From Clytia hemisphaerica (Eukaryota; Cnidaria; Hydrozoa; Leptothecata; Clytiidae), in the NCBI GenBank assembly GCA_902728285.1, contig CACVBU010001142.1:1413179-1477178 (forward strand): a stretch of DNA of 64,000 nucleotides, given 5' to 3'. Shown one piece after another: positions 51,799-62,551 of the stretch. The position numbers and the translations under genes are program-made. The notes beneath the pieces were generated by a model, which was given only the letters and a program-made list of their open reading frames with translations, made no database searches and was not told where the DNA came from. Every line of letters begins with the position of its first letter. Within the stretch, counting starts at the first letter, position 1.

Positions 51799-54465
51799 AT
51801 GACAAAGGAGGACTACACTCATTTCGTTTTATAAGCATAACGTTTATAAGCATACTGAAGCTCAAATTTCCAGAAAAATTAAGCATATGCTAAGCATACC
51901 TTGAGGCTCAGCCAAAGAAACTTTTAGAATCATAATTTCCAAAACTTCAGAAAATAACAGAAGAATGAAGAAGAGAATTACAAACAAAATTGGTGATTTT
52001 ATTTTTGTTTAATCTCTTATAAATAACACAACTTATAATAACAACAACATTCGAAAACAATAGAATGACTTCATTTCTCTCAAGATTAAAGATAGGGGAA
52101 AATGCGCGAAATTTTTTACCCCCCTTCATAATTTTTTTTACCAAGCATTAGGGTTAAGCATAGTCGAGGCTCAAAATTGAACTTTACCTAAGCATAGTGA
52201 GCTTCAGCCGAAATTTACCGTATGCTTATAAAACGAAATGAGTGTACCCTTCAATTGACGAATTCGAAGCTGAGGCTGAGAGATATCGTTTAAAAGATTA
52301 TGTTCCCACTGAGGGTTTTTTTGCAAACTGTCTTTCTTACATGGAAGACTATGCAAATAAGTTTCACAAACGTGAATCACATATTACCAATAGAATTCAT
52401 GGACAAAAAATAAGATAATACATTTAATCATTCTTGCATCATAATGTTGTACTATTATGCTATTATAGTATTACTTATTATGTGGTTTACAGACTTTGTT
52501 TTTTAATTAAGTAATTTGATGTTGTTTTCTTTTTTTGTTTTATTCTTTATTAATTTTGACATATTTTTTCTTAATTGATTTTTCAGAGCAAAGAGTCGAT
52601 TCGCTTGTCAAGGCCTTTGATTTTGCAAAAAATTCGATCGAACTCAATTCAACAATGTACCTTGATACAATGAATATCGTTGACAAGATCAAACTCGATA
52701 AGGAAATTCTGGAGCAGTTGATTCTTTCGAATTTTTTCACTTTCGAAAATAGGGATTCTGATGACAACGCGAATATGCTCATACCGCTCTATTTTTCAAA
52801 AGATTCTATGATGATAAACGGTAAGGGGACTTTTGCCAGTTCGTATTTGTCTTATATTCAAAATGATATTTTTACCTTTTTGGAAAGCCGAAGAAACGAT
52901 CATAATCTGAGGTTAGACAAGGCAGAAAACGAATGCAATTTTTATTTGATATTTTTGGTGGAAGATTATCATTGGCAAAATCACTATTCTATAATTCCTT
53001 TGGACGAGCAATTTGAAATGATTTTGGATAGTTCACGATACCGTTCAGATCGTCATTATATCTACACTGGTTTGTCAAATGATCAGTATTTTGAATGCGA
53101 GCCTTCGATATTCAATACTTTGTTTTATTCGATCTTGATTCCAGTTCATGATAATCACCGTTTGGTTGTTACAGATAAATCTTTAATGAGTATCATGAAT
53201 GAAAGGAATTTAGGAGGAAAATACGACAGTGCCACTCGAATTTTCAAATATATGTATGGTATTGATAAATGTTATAATGTAATCTCAAAACCTCAAATTT
53301 ATGATTTTGTTTCCTTAACGACCACTAAGGAAACTCATATTGGTTTACAATTAAGCCAGGAAAGTCTTTGTATTTTACAGATTAATAATAAGCATTTTCA
53401 ACTATTATATTCATTTGATTTTTCAAATAATAGAAGAGATTGCTTCACTCTTCAAGTGGGCAAAACTTTGTGTGTAGAATATTATTCCAATTTATATCAG
53501 AATGACGTGGGTGACGATGATAAATTGATATGTGAGAATGGTTTAGAAATTTTATGTATTGATAAGTATTCTTCGGGCAACAAAGGGCGTAGAGTTTTGT
53601 CTTTGCTTGCCAATTGTTATTTACGGTTATTAATTGATTTGTATGTTAATTTTAAACTTGATAGTTTTTTAAATCTTTTTTTTTGCGGCTAAAGTTTAAT
53701 TTCAGAAATTTTTGATGAGTTGAGTGTTTATGTATATGCGCGGTTTTTTCATGTAGCCAGCGAAGTTGGAAATGATTTGGACGCGGCGTACAGTATTTTG
53801 TTTACCTGCATCGCACTTTCAGATAAGGATTTTTGTTTTAAAAAGAGTGTCTTGAACGTGGTGCAGAGTTTTTTTGGTATTTTTCTAACTAAGCGCGCAA
53901 AGTCTTATGTGAAACAAGTTACGCAATATAAAGCGAAGTTTCATATAATTGACATCACACCTGACTATAATGAAGAGGAATTAATGTCTGGAAAGTATAT
54001 AGATAATTTTAATAGCTGTAATACCAATTTTTTATTTTTAAGACATGAATATTTTATTCACCACTTCAACGATTATGAAAGCAATATTTGCAAACCTTTA
54101 TTTAACGTTGACATTTTTATTGTGGATAAATTATGTTAATCTAGGTGTAGTTTTATATATGAATATGTTTGTAAAAATTAATTTGTTTGGAGAAAAGAAA
54201 AAATTACATTCGCGTCTGGCTTTGTATATAAAAAAAACTGTTTCTCACGTTTTAGTGCTTTAATCAATTTTGTTTATTAATCAAACATGTTTATTTGTAT
54301 TTTTCAGATATCAATAGATTAGAAATAAGGGAAAAAAAAGGAGGTACAACAACGATTGGTGGTTTTGATCTGATTGTTATTTTTCAAAATGACAAAAGAA
54401 GTAAAATGTGTGCTTTGCAGCGAGATATTCAAAAGCCGAGAAACACTAAAAAAACATTTCATTGA
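51799..54465 (+). CDS. Unknown spliced gene of the virus-like element, exon 1 split by a MITE
   Basis: Proposed structure: exon 1 at 51799-52371 (interrupted by the MITE 51816-52244 plus one TA), exon 2 at 52587-53588, exon 3 at 53706-54017 and exon 4 at 54308-54465. Introns would be 52372-52586, 53589-53705 and 54018-54307. Each begins with GT (gtgaat, gtagag, gtaata) and ends in a T-rich tract plus cag. All three are phase 1, and the exons total 538 codons including the stop once the MITE is discounted. The intron stretches are visibly more T-rich. No domain was recognised. The last exon overlaps the polymerase start in another frame. Without splicing, the pieces would be ORFs at 52535-53692 and 53720-54139. 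Confidence 0.5.
51816..52244. mobile_element. 429-bp MITE inserted in a viral gene, TA target
   Basis: The ends cactcatttcgttttataag and cttataaaacgaaatgagtg are perfect inverted repeats. TA is duplicated at 51814-51815 and 52245-52246. Interior words aagcata and gaggctc/gaagctc are repeated. Skipping the element and one TA joins two open stretches in frame. Confidence 0.85.
52587..53588 (+). CDS. Exon 2 of the unknown spliced viral gene
   Basis: 1002 nt after a gatttttcag acceptor. It encodes RVDSLVKAFDFAKNSIEL, NMLIPLYFSKDSMMINGKG, an aromatic CNFYLIFLVEDYHWQNHYSI segment and LGGKYDSATRIFKYMYG. The open frame itself continues to a stop at 53692, but the extension is T-rich and hydrophobic, as an intron would be. 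Confidence 0.5.
53706..54017 (+). CDS. Exon 3 of the unknown spliced viral gene
   Basis: 312 nt after a taatttcag acceptor. It encodes IFDELSVYVYARFFHVASEV and AYSILFTCIALSDKDFCFKK. Unspliced, this frame would end at 54139. Confidence 0.45.
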
Positions 54466-57400
54466 GGAACATCATATTCCAAGAAACGACCAGACACTTG
54501 AAAGGTATGTCAAGTTACGATATAGTAAAAAAGAGGTCGATGCTAAAACTTTTGACACCATGCTTAGGCTTTTGAAGGTCTTAAAGCAAAAAGCTACTAA
54601 ATACACTTTACAAAGAGAAAAGGTGAAACTTGACTCGAACAAAATACGACACATGTTTGAAGCTTACGAGAATTTTGATGAGGCTGACAGTGTAAATTCT
54701 GAAACGATTGTTGAGAGTGAAAGAATTAACAGATCTTCTGCCGTGGCTTGGTTTCTCTACTACTTTAACGCGTTTATATATAACGATGTGAAAACTTTGA
54801 GTGAAAAAGAGACAAATAACATTGCCACCTTTTATTCTCAAGAAGAACGACATTACGTAAAATGTGCTCGAGTCAAAATTGAACAGAAAGAGAATATAGA
54901 ACTTGACTTTAATCGTAAAATGAAAATCTATGTTGGTATTGGTTCACCCTTAGAAGTTTTCATGATGCTATCAAAAGTTTTATTTAAAACGTTTTTTGCT
55001 GGAATTTCAAAAACCCAGAACAGCTGTCAAATATTGTTTGAAATAACTGTTGAATTTTCAAAAAGCGTAGAGAAAATGGATGACTTTGCTTATGAAGACG
55101 GTTTTAATACTACGAATGAATATTTTGAAGATTGTTCGGAACGCAGAACCACCAGAGAATATTCTGCTCTTGTTTCTGGTCATGTACTTAATATTAAACG
55201 TCTCCTGAGTGACGGACTAGGAAACATAACTTCCAAAGTTGTTAACACTTTCAATGTTGTCGGTAGTAACTGGACTGTCAGGCGCATTGTAAACTTTAAT
55301 ATTAGTGTACTTTATGATATTAATTCGTTTGCATCACTTTCCAGACTCGTCAAGGGAAGAATAGACTCAAACGAATACAAAACAGGAGACATGGCAGAAG
55401 ATGAATTTAAGATTGATATCAAAAAATTCGAAGTCCTATTCAAGATGTGCTATGAACAAATCCAGTCAAATCACGCAAACAGGTCCAAGACTCGAGAACG
55501 TCTTCAAAAGATGTTGAAAGGGCATATCGCATCAACCTCCAGGAAAATCAATTCGGAATCCTACCCAACTTTGAACAACGACGATTTGGAGACCATAAAA
55601 ACATTTTCCAAACAAACAATCACCATTATGAATTCAATGACAAAACAGAATCAGGATCAACAACAATCATCAACCCACCGAAAACGCAAGCAAGCAGTTT
55701 CACAAAAATCAGAAGGTGAATTGGTCGTACCTTTTCCATCGATCAGAAAGCCTTCAAAAATAGTAACAGTAACTTCATCTTCATCTTCAGAGGAAGACGA
55801 AACTGATTTTGAGTGTAATGAAGCGTCATCTTCAATACCTCCAGCACAACCAGTCGCACCTGTTAAAAAGTCACTTTTAACAAATCCCAAAACAAGTGTT
55901 GGAGCAGTGAAAAGAAAACTGTGGGAAAAAGAAGAAGATGAAAACAAAAAAAATTACCAACATTCTGAAGAACTGGCTACACCCAAACTCAAGAAAGTTA
56001 AATCACCATTGGTAAAGGGAAAAAGGGAGAGTTCCCAGCAAAAGATTCTTGCTACATCGACAAAGAAAACGAAAAAATCCGTCAAAAAACCAGCATCAAT
56101 CAAATTTTCTGGAGAAGAAATTCAAAAAGTTTTTTTTGAGAAACATAAACACCTTACCTTTTTCGCTGTAAAGAGCTACTTTTCGAAAAACAGTGCGGCT
56201 GAAGATGAGCACGAGGAAACAGGCAAACAGTACCGAACAAGACTTGATCCCATGTCTAACAAGAAGAATCGCGTTTTTTGGTTCGTGAATGAAAACGAGT
56301 ATGAGCAACTTGGTGAAAATGTTCTTCGTTTGGTCTCCTTGCTCTTCGATGGTGAAACTTACAGCCAAGAGAACTACACCCCAGAAACCATTTACGAAAG
56401 AATTCGAGAAATCAAAGTTAAAAACAACTTCAAAAGTGTCGGCGAAGTCAGTCAAGAAGAGCTTCAAGCTGACTTTTTCAAACAACGTGTCGAGGTGTTA
56501 AAGCATCGTCTTTTTCATGCCTTCGTGAGAATGTATCCAAAGTTCGAGTTCGAGTTGCGGTTCTTCTTTCAAGATCAAGTTGTTGGGGAATACAATTTGG
56601 CAAGAATGATCAACATCTATCTTGATTCAATTGTTGTTCACCATCACCACTACTTTCCCGAAATGGATCCCATTGGTCATGCTCATGAATCTTGCAACAT
56701 TGTGACCTATACGAAAGGTGTTCCCACTCCACACATTTTCGTACACAATCTAACCAACTATGATTCGGACTTCATTTTGAAGATGATTCCACCAGACGTT
56801 ATGGCTCACAAAGGGAAAAACACAGAGCGCCAATGGTCAGTCATTTCACCAGATGGAAACAAACATAAAATCAAACTATTAATGACTCCTTTTGGTACCT
56901 TTTCGGATTCAATGAATTTCTTTGCGTCGTCTCTTGCAACCATGGCCAGTCAAATGAACGAGCGAGACATCGAGCAGCTCTTCGAACTTCATCTCTCCTA
57001 TTTCCAGCGCAGCAAACGGTTCAAACATGTTCTTGAAAGACGTGAACGAGAAGGGAGACCATTCGATTTGGATTTCTTCAAAAATAATTTCAAGGGAAAA
57101 TTGATTTTCCCGTATGAAGACATGAATGACATAGATTGGGTTCACAAGCCGTCCGACAAACTTCCACACATTGAGGTTTTCATGCAAAACAAGTTGGGTA
57201 AAAAGGAAATCACAGCTGAACAGTATATTAACATGAGCAACATTTACGATTATTTCGAATGTAAAAACATGTCTGATCTTCTTCATATCTACACATTGGA
57301 AGATAGAATGCTGTTGGCTATCATAATGTCAAATACGTTCCAAGACATGTATGAGGCTTTAGGACTGGACCCCACCAATTTCACCAGCACAGCCAAGTAC

Positions 57401-60329
57401 AGCTACATTGCGTGCAAGCGATTGATGAATCTGAACATGCAAACCATTCCCAACGGCAGAGTTTTCAATTGTATTGCAGATATGAAACGAGCCGGATTTG
57501 CGATGGTAAAAAAACAAGTTAGCATAGCCTCTCCACTCAACGCACACATTCAAGAGTGTCAATATTCTCCAGATTGTGAAAAGTGTGCACCTTTCGTAAA
57601 GGTCTTGAGAGGCTCAGACGAGTTGAGGGTTATCAAGGAAGAAACCAATCGCACAGTCAAAGAATGTAAAGAAAAGCTCAAGCAAATTCAACAAGACTTA
57701 CGAGACGAGATTAGAGAATCTGGTTCTGACAGCAGATCCGATTTGATCGAATTAGCTGATGAGCTGACCAGATTTTATGAAAATCTTAAGACACGAGAAA
57801 CCACTTATCAGCCAGACAACCAAGAATCGGTGAAAGATTTTACTCAGTATATCGCCGTCTTGCAATCATGCTTGATATACTACGACGAGAATAATCAGTA
57901 TGGGAGAGCCTTAAAACAGATATTGCCAGTTGGAAATTATGCATGGTTAAATACGTCAACACCACAAACATTGGAGAAAATCTTGAAAAAGCAGAAAGAA
58001 GATTTGAAAAAGAATCGCAAGGCTCGCGTTATAGATTTTTACGCTTGCGTAAACATCGAGCTGAATGACGAATACTGCTCCAAAGCCGACATTCAACGAG
58101 AGGAAGAGTTTAATCTGCTCGTACGCAAAGACACTCCAAATGTTTTCAATTACACAGAAAAAATGCTGAGGGTCAAACGAAAAGAATACGTCAGAAGACC
58201 TGGGAAATATGTATCCATTCCAACCAACAGGAAACTCATGTCTGGTACCAAACCAATGTTTTGCTACTGGGCTCACTCAGCAATCATTGACATGGCTTTG
58301 AAAAATGGATGGAAAATCACCAAGGTCCTGAACGTGCTCACCTTTACGGCTCAACGTGTTTGCGAATCTTATATCCAGTTCAACCAAGACGAACGAATGA
58401 GATATATGAAGTTGAACCGCGAATTTATGGGCTTGTTTCATAAATTAATGAATAATGGCTTTTATGGATGGGGTTCTGTCGATCCGTTGAGAAGTACAAG
58501 CGAACCGATTTGTTGTTGTGCGCCAAAACCAGTTACGAGCACTTCGAACGAGCTAGCGAGGTGTTATGCTCCAACAAAACACTTCAAGAAAGGGCAGTTT
58601 TTTTAATAAACAACCCCCATGATAACCAAGAGGACAAGGTGAACAAAATCAACGATCTCTTTGACCGACAGATCGAAATGGCCAGAGAAAAGATTTCCAC
58701 CTTGAAAACCGTACTGGAGAATGCTCAAGACGAAGTTGGCACTCGAGTCACAAAGAAGAAACTGAAGACACTCATGAAGTATGTGGAGTCAGCCAAGATT
58801 TCAAGATCCGAAACCGTGGCAATGTTTGAAATTGACGAAGCCGTCAAAGAAATTGAACTTCAAAGAAAACGAGAAGAATGCGAGGCGAGAGGTAAAAAGT
58901 TTTGGGAAATCCCTCAGAGCCAAAAACCAATCAACAAGAAAAACATCAAGACGCGAGACGAGGTCGTCCAAAACGCACTTCGAGGCAAATCTAACAAAAA
59001 CACCACTGTCGTGCTTTTCAACACTGGAGATGAAGGAATTCAAAGTGTGTGTTTCGGAATGGTCTCAAGTCCCAGAACGAGTATTGTAATGAAATCCAAG
59101 AACGATGTCGCCATTGCAGTACTTTCTCACGCGAAAGCTCGAATTGGTGAGTTTTTCAGACTCGTTAACGATTGTTTGCCGAGTAGAATGGGTGGGTTGT
59201 CACTCAAACTCATGATGACCGACACTGATTCTGTCGCTCTTCAAGCCACTTGCACTGTGTTGTTGAGACGCAATCTGATCACACGTCAATTGGAATTCAG
59301 AAATGAAGAAGAAAAGGAAAGTGTAATGTCTGGCCTTGGGAGTGACAAGATGAAAAGACATATCGAAACCTTCTAAATTGCTCGCCCGAAATGTGTCGAA
59401 TTATAGATGCAGCTCACTATGAGAAAGACGCGCCGTACTTCGACGAAAGCCGCAAAAAGGTCGTGGGTCTATACACAGACGAAACACACCTACCAGGATT
59501 AATTGTCTCCTTTCAATGTGTGGGACCTAAAAATTATCAATTTAAGATGTTGAAAGATGTGAAAAATGCTGACGACACTGTGAGTAAAACCAAACACAAA
59601 GGTGTACCAAAGTCACAAAAAGTCACTGAAGAGGACTATTCCATGCTTTTGGTGACCTGGGACAAACAGTTTGACCAAACTAGAGCCATAAAATCATATT
59701 CCCTTCAAGACAGAAGAAACGCATTCAAAAAATTGGACAAACGTCTGGGCGAAGAGCTTCAATTGTTCGTGGAAAATCAAAAGACCAACAACAAGAAAGG
59801 CGGCAAACGTGCTCCCAAAAATCCTAAAGTGGAGCCAAAGATGGTTAGAAACAGTTCCCACTTGGAAGAGATTAATGCAAAACAGTATGCCTCTTACAGT
59901 TTTTACACCACCCAACTTGGTGTTTATATGACCAAGGTCGAAAAAAGATTGGGCGTTGCACCCTCAGACAAAGTTGTTTTCCCAAGATATTCATTTGGTG
60001 CTTATTCTATTGGTAGCAGATTCGCCAATGCTGTTAAAAGATTTAACAAGAACAAATCGTATGATGAACTTTTTGATAAAAATCATCTTTTTGAACTTTA
60101 TACCTTGGAGACCGCTTTCCTCGAAAAAATGCCCAGGTATTACCCGAACGGTGTCGAAGCGAATGCACTTGTGAAACTCGAGGAGGAGATTGATTACAAT
60201 GTTTGCTCGGAGTATTTGGAAAAGCAGACAGCAAAGTGCAATGAAGAAGAACTTTCGAACAAAATCAATGCTATGAAAGTCGAATATGATAGAAATGTTG
60301 ACGGTGAAAGCGATGAAGAAATGGAGTAA
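54389..60329 (+). pseudogene. Type B DNA polymerase (protein-primed class), two frameshifts
   Basis: Three consecutive frames: 54389-about 58480, about 58490-59376, and about 59380-60329 (roughly 1970 codons). It starts at ATG 54389 with a C2H2 finger (C7, C10, H23, H28). A Ser/Lys-rich disordered region (residues about 410-560) follows, then GHAHESCN and FVHNLTNYDSDFI (exonuclease motif, near residue 785). Next come KPMFCYWAHSA and FHKLMNNGFYG (motif B, near 1355), TDTDSV (motif C, 59218-59235) and a C-terminal DESRKKVVGLYTDE segment. This order fits Polinton/adintovirus polymerases. Motif A is atypical: CVNIELND stands where VDLEYP-like residues are expected. The first shift falls right after motif B, next to a gggg run. 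Confidence 0.85.
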
Positions 60330-60360
60330 ATAAACACTTTTGCGTTTCATAAATTTTAAA

Positions 60361-60397
60361 TTTTCTTTGTATATTTTTTATCAAGCTTATTTTAATA
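60361..60397 (+). repeat. 37-bp direct repeat, left copy
   Basis: ttttctttgtatatttttta... is identical to 61199-61235. The pair brackets the tandem array downstream of the polymerase stop. Confidence 0.85.
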
Positions 60398-60509
60398 TAG
60401 TCGAACGTGCGCACCGCACTGGGCTCAACTTCAGATTTTCCCGTTATTAGAAGGCCCAATTGTAACATTTCAAATATTTAGTATTAGGTAGCAAATATAC
60501 TTTGTCCGT

Positions 60510-61170
60510 TTTGGCTGAAACTCGTCCCCAGGCCCCAAAAATCAAAATTTTCAAAAAATGAAAAAAACACCCCCAGATATTCACCCAAGGAACAAGTGTG
60601 CCAAATTTCAGCCAAATCCGACCTTTTTTGAAGTGTTTAGGCTGCCAGCCTCGTTTTGGTGAAAAACTCGTCCCCAGGCCCCAAAAATCAAAATTTTCAA
60701 AAAATGAAAAAAACACCCCCAGATATTCACCCAAGGAACAAGTGTGCCAAATTTCAGCCAAATCCGACCTTTTTTGAAGTGTCCAGGCTGCCAGCCTCGT
60801 TTTGGTGAAAAACTCGTCCCCAGGCCCAAAAAATCAAAATTTTCAAAAAATGAAAAAAACACCCCCAGATATTCACCCAAGGAACAAGTGTGCCAAATTT
60901 CAGCCAAATCCGACCTTTTTTGAAGTGTCCAGCCTGCCCCAAAGTTTTAGCCTCGTTTTGGCGAAAAACTCGTCCCCAGGCCCCAAAAATCAAAATTTTC
61001 AAAAAATGAAAAAAACACCCCCAGATATTCACCCAAGGAACAAGTGTGCCAAATTTCAGCCAAATCCGACCTTTTTTGAAGTCTCCAGGCTGCCCCAAAG
61101 TTTTCGGACGGACATACAGACATACATACAGACAGACAGACAGACAGACATACAGACATTGTCAGATTAT
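60510..61170 (+). repeat. Tandem array (146/146/156-bp units) plus GACA microsatellite
   Basis: Four units anchored by ctcgtccccagg at about 60521, 60667, 60813 and 60969. Each contains aacacccccagatattcacc, caaggaacaagtgtgccaaa and ttcagccaaatccgacc. A cggacggacatacagacata... (gaca)n tract follows. The units create repeated spurious minus-strand ORFs. Similar 'ccaaatttcagccaaatc ... ggacggac' repeats are common interspersed repeats in invertebrates (from memory). Confidence 0.85.
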
Positions 61171-61198
61171 AGCTCAACTGAAGTTGAGAACAATTTTT

Positions 61199-61235
61199 TT
61201 TTCTTTGTATATTTTTTATCAAGCTTATTTTAATA
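61199..61235 (+). repeat. 37-bp direct repeat, right copy
   Basis: Identical to 60361-60397, lying just upstream of the ATPase gene. Confidence 0.85.
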
Positions 61236-61304
61236 CAATTTTTTTCATAAATATACCTTTTTGATTTGAATTTATGTTCATTCGTTTGAGCTTCCCTGTG
61301 TGAA

Positions 61305-62441
61305 ATGGTTGAGTTTGTGAGTCGATACGAAAAGTTTGAAGGGCACGAGTACAACCCAAACTTGACGGGTCATGGAGCCATTTACGGCACAACTTCATGT
61401 GGTAAATCACATCTCGTTGACGACTTGTGTCTTAATGGTCGCTTTTCCCACTGTCGTAGGAAGTCCACTAAAAAGTCTGAGGAAACTTTGATATACTCGT
61501 ACCAAATACGTACCGAGGAAGAATTACTGGCCAAAATAAACGAGATAGAAGATGCTCTAATTCGTCACAGAAACACAGAATACAAAAGACTCGGCGTACC
61601 TTCATGTGATGACATAGACCTCAGACCGGGCATGGCTTTTGCAAACGTTAAAATTGTTATAGACGATTTGCACAAACAGGTTGTAAAATCTGTGGACGTG
61701 GCAGCAAAATTCGCTTTCATTAGACATTCTGGTGTAGAGATGCTTTTCGTTACACAGTCCTTTAAAAATGTGAACATGCACGATTTGGTGAAGGAGAATC
61801 TCATGTGGGTCGTGTTGTTTAAATTGTCACAAAATAAAGTGACACTGAATAGTTTTTTGGACGACTTGAGTTTACACTCTTCCAAGTCGAGAACAAAAAG
61901 CCAATTATTTCGATCGTCCCTCCAATACATTTACACAAAACTGGTGTTAATGAATGACTCTGTGCTGGGTTTCGACCCCGATGACACGTCTTACTTGTAT
62001 ATAGAAATGCCTAAAAGAGCACCCAAAAATGTTTCCCACGTCAGAACCGCGATTGCCAATCCCCACCGACAGGTCTGTTTCAAAGAGGAAGGTTGTGCTC
62101 AGGTGAAAATTTTGTTCGCAAAACGAACGGAAAAATTGACTTTTGAAAACCGAATGAATGCCACGATGCGAGTGATGTCGGAAAGAGAACAAACCAGATA
62201 CATGAAAGAAGGACAAGGTGAAGACCATTTGCAAGAAGAAATGGAAAACCCCGAAAATGGTGGGGAGGTTATAGAATTAGGTGAAGGTAGAGGGAAAACA
62301 GGTAAAACTAGTTTTGAAACCAGTTTTTCAAAACAAAGAGATTCATTCAAAAATCATAACAGGGGTGTAATCAAGGACGAGTGCGACAGTGGTGATTCAA
62401 CCGATATTCCAAGCGAAAACGAGGATTTACCCCCTGAGTAA
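61305..62441 (+). CDS. A32/FtsK-HerA-type DNA packaging ATPase
   Basis: 378 codons, intact. Walker A GTTSCGKS is at residues 28-35. Walker B VIDD is at about 118-121 (KIVIDDLHK), followed by RHSGVEMLFVTQSF, which matches the 'R..I.vi...Q..f' strand of A32-like viral packaging ATPases. The last 90 residues are polar and probably disordered (ENPENGGEVIELGEGRGK). It would drive genome packaging into capsids by ATP hydrolysis. It follows the polymerase after the tandem array and precedes the next gene by about 110 bp. It is the best-preserved gene of the element. Confidence 0.82.
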   Translation: MVEFVSRYEKFEGHEYNPNLTGHGAIYGTTSCGKSHLVDDLCLNGRFSHCRRKSTKKSEETLIYSYQIRTEEELLAKINEIEDALIRHRNTEYKRLGVPSCDDIDLRPGMAFANVKIVIDDLHKQVVKSVDVAAKFAFIRHSGVEMLFVTQSFKNVNMHDLVKENLMWVVLFKLSQNKVTLNSFLDDLSLHSSKSRTKSQLFRSSLQYIYTKLVLMNDSVLGFDPDDTSYLYIEMPKRAPKNVSHVRTAIANPHRQVCFKEEGCAQVKILFAKRTEKLTFENRMNATMRVMSEREQTRYMKEGQGEDHLQEEMENPENGGEVIELGEGRGKTGKTSFETSFSKQRDSFKNHNRGVIKDECDSGDSTDIPSENEDLPPE

Positions 62442-62551
62442 ATCCAAATCTAGATATAAAAAAAGAAGAGAACTGCCAGAACTTCATTTTAGTAGTAGAC
62501 AGTCCTCAAAGAGCAACAAGTATAGAAAAAGAAGCAGAAGACCAACCGAAA

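Noticed and set aside
58470-58610. Programmed ribosomal frameshift in the polymerase
   Set aside because: No slippery heptamer or pseudoknot is evident, and a second break at about 59376 favours decay or sequencing error.
60510-61100. CRISPR-like regular spacing
   Set aside because: Units are contiguous 146-156-bp tandem repeats without unique spacers, in a eukaryotic genome.
60447-61354. Several minus-strand ORFs sharing the segment GEYLGVFFSFFENFDF
   Set aside because: They are translations of the 146-bp tandem units and repeat with the array; no gene-like features.
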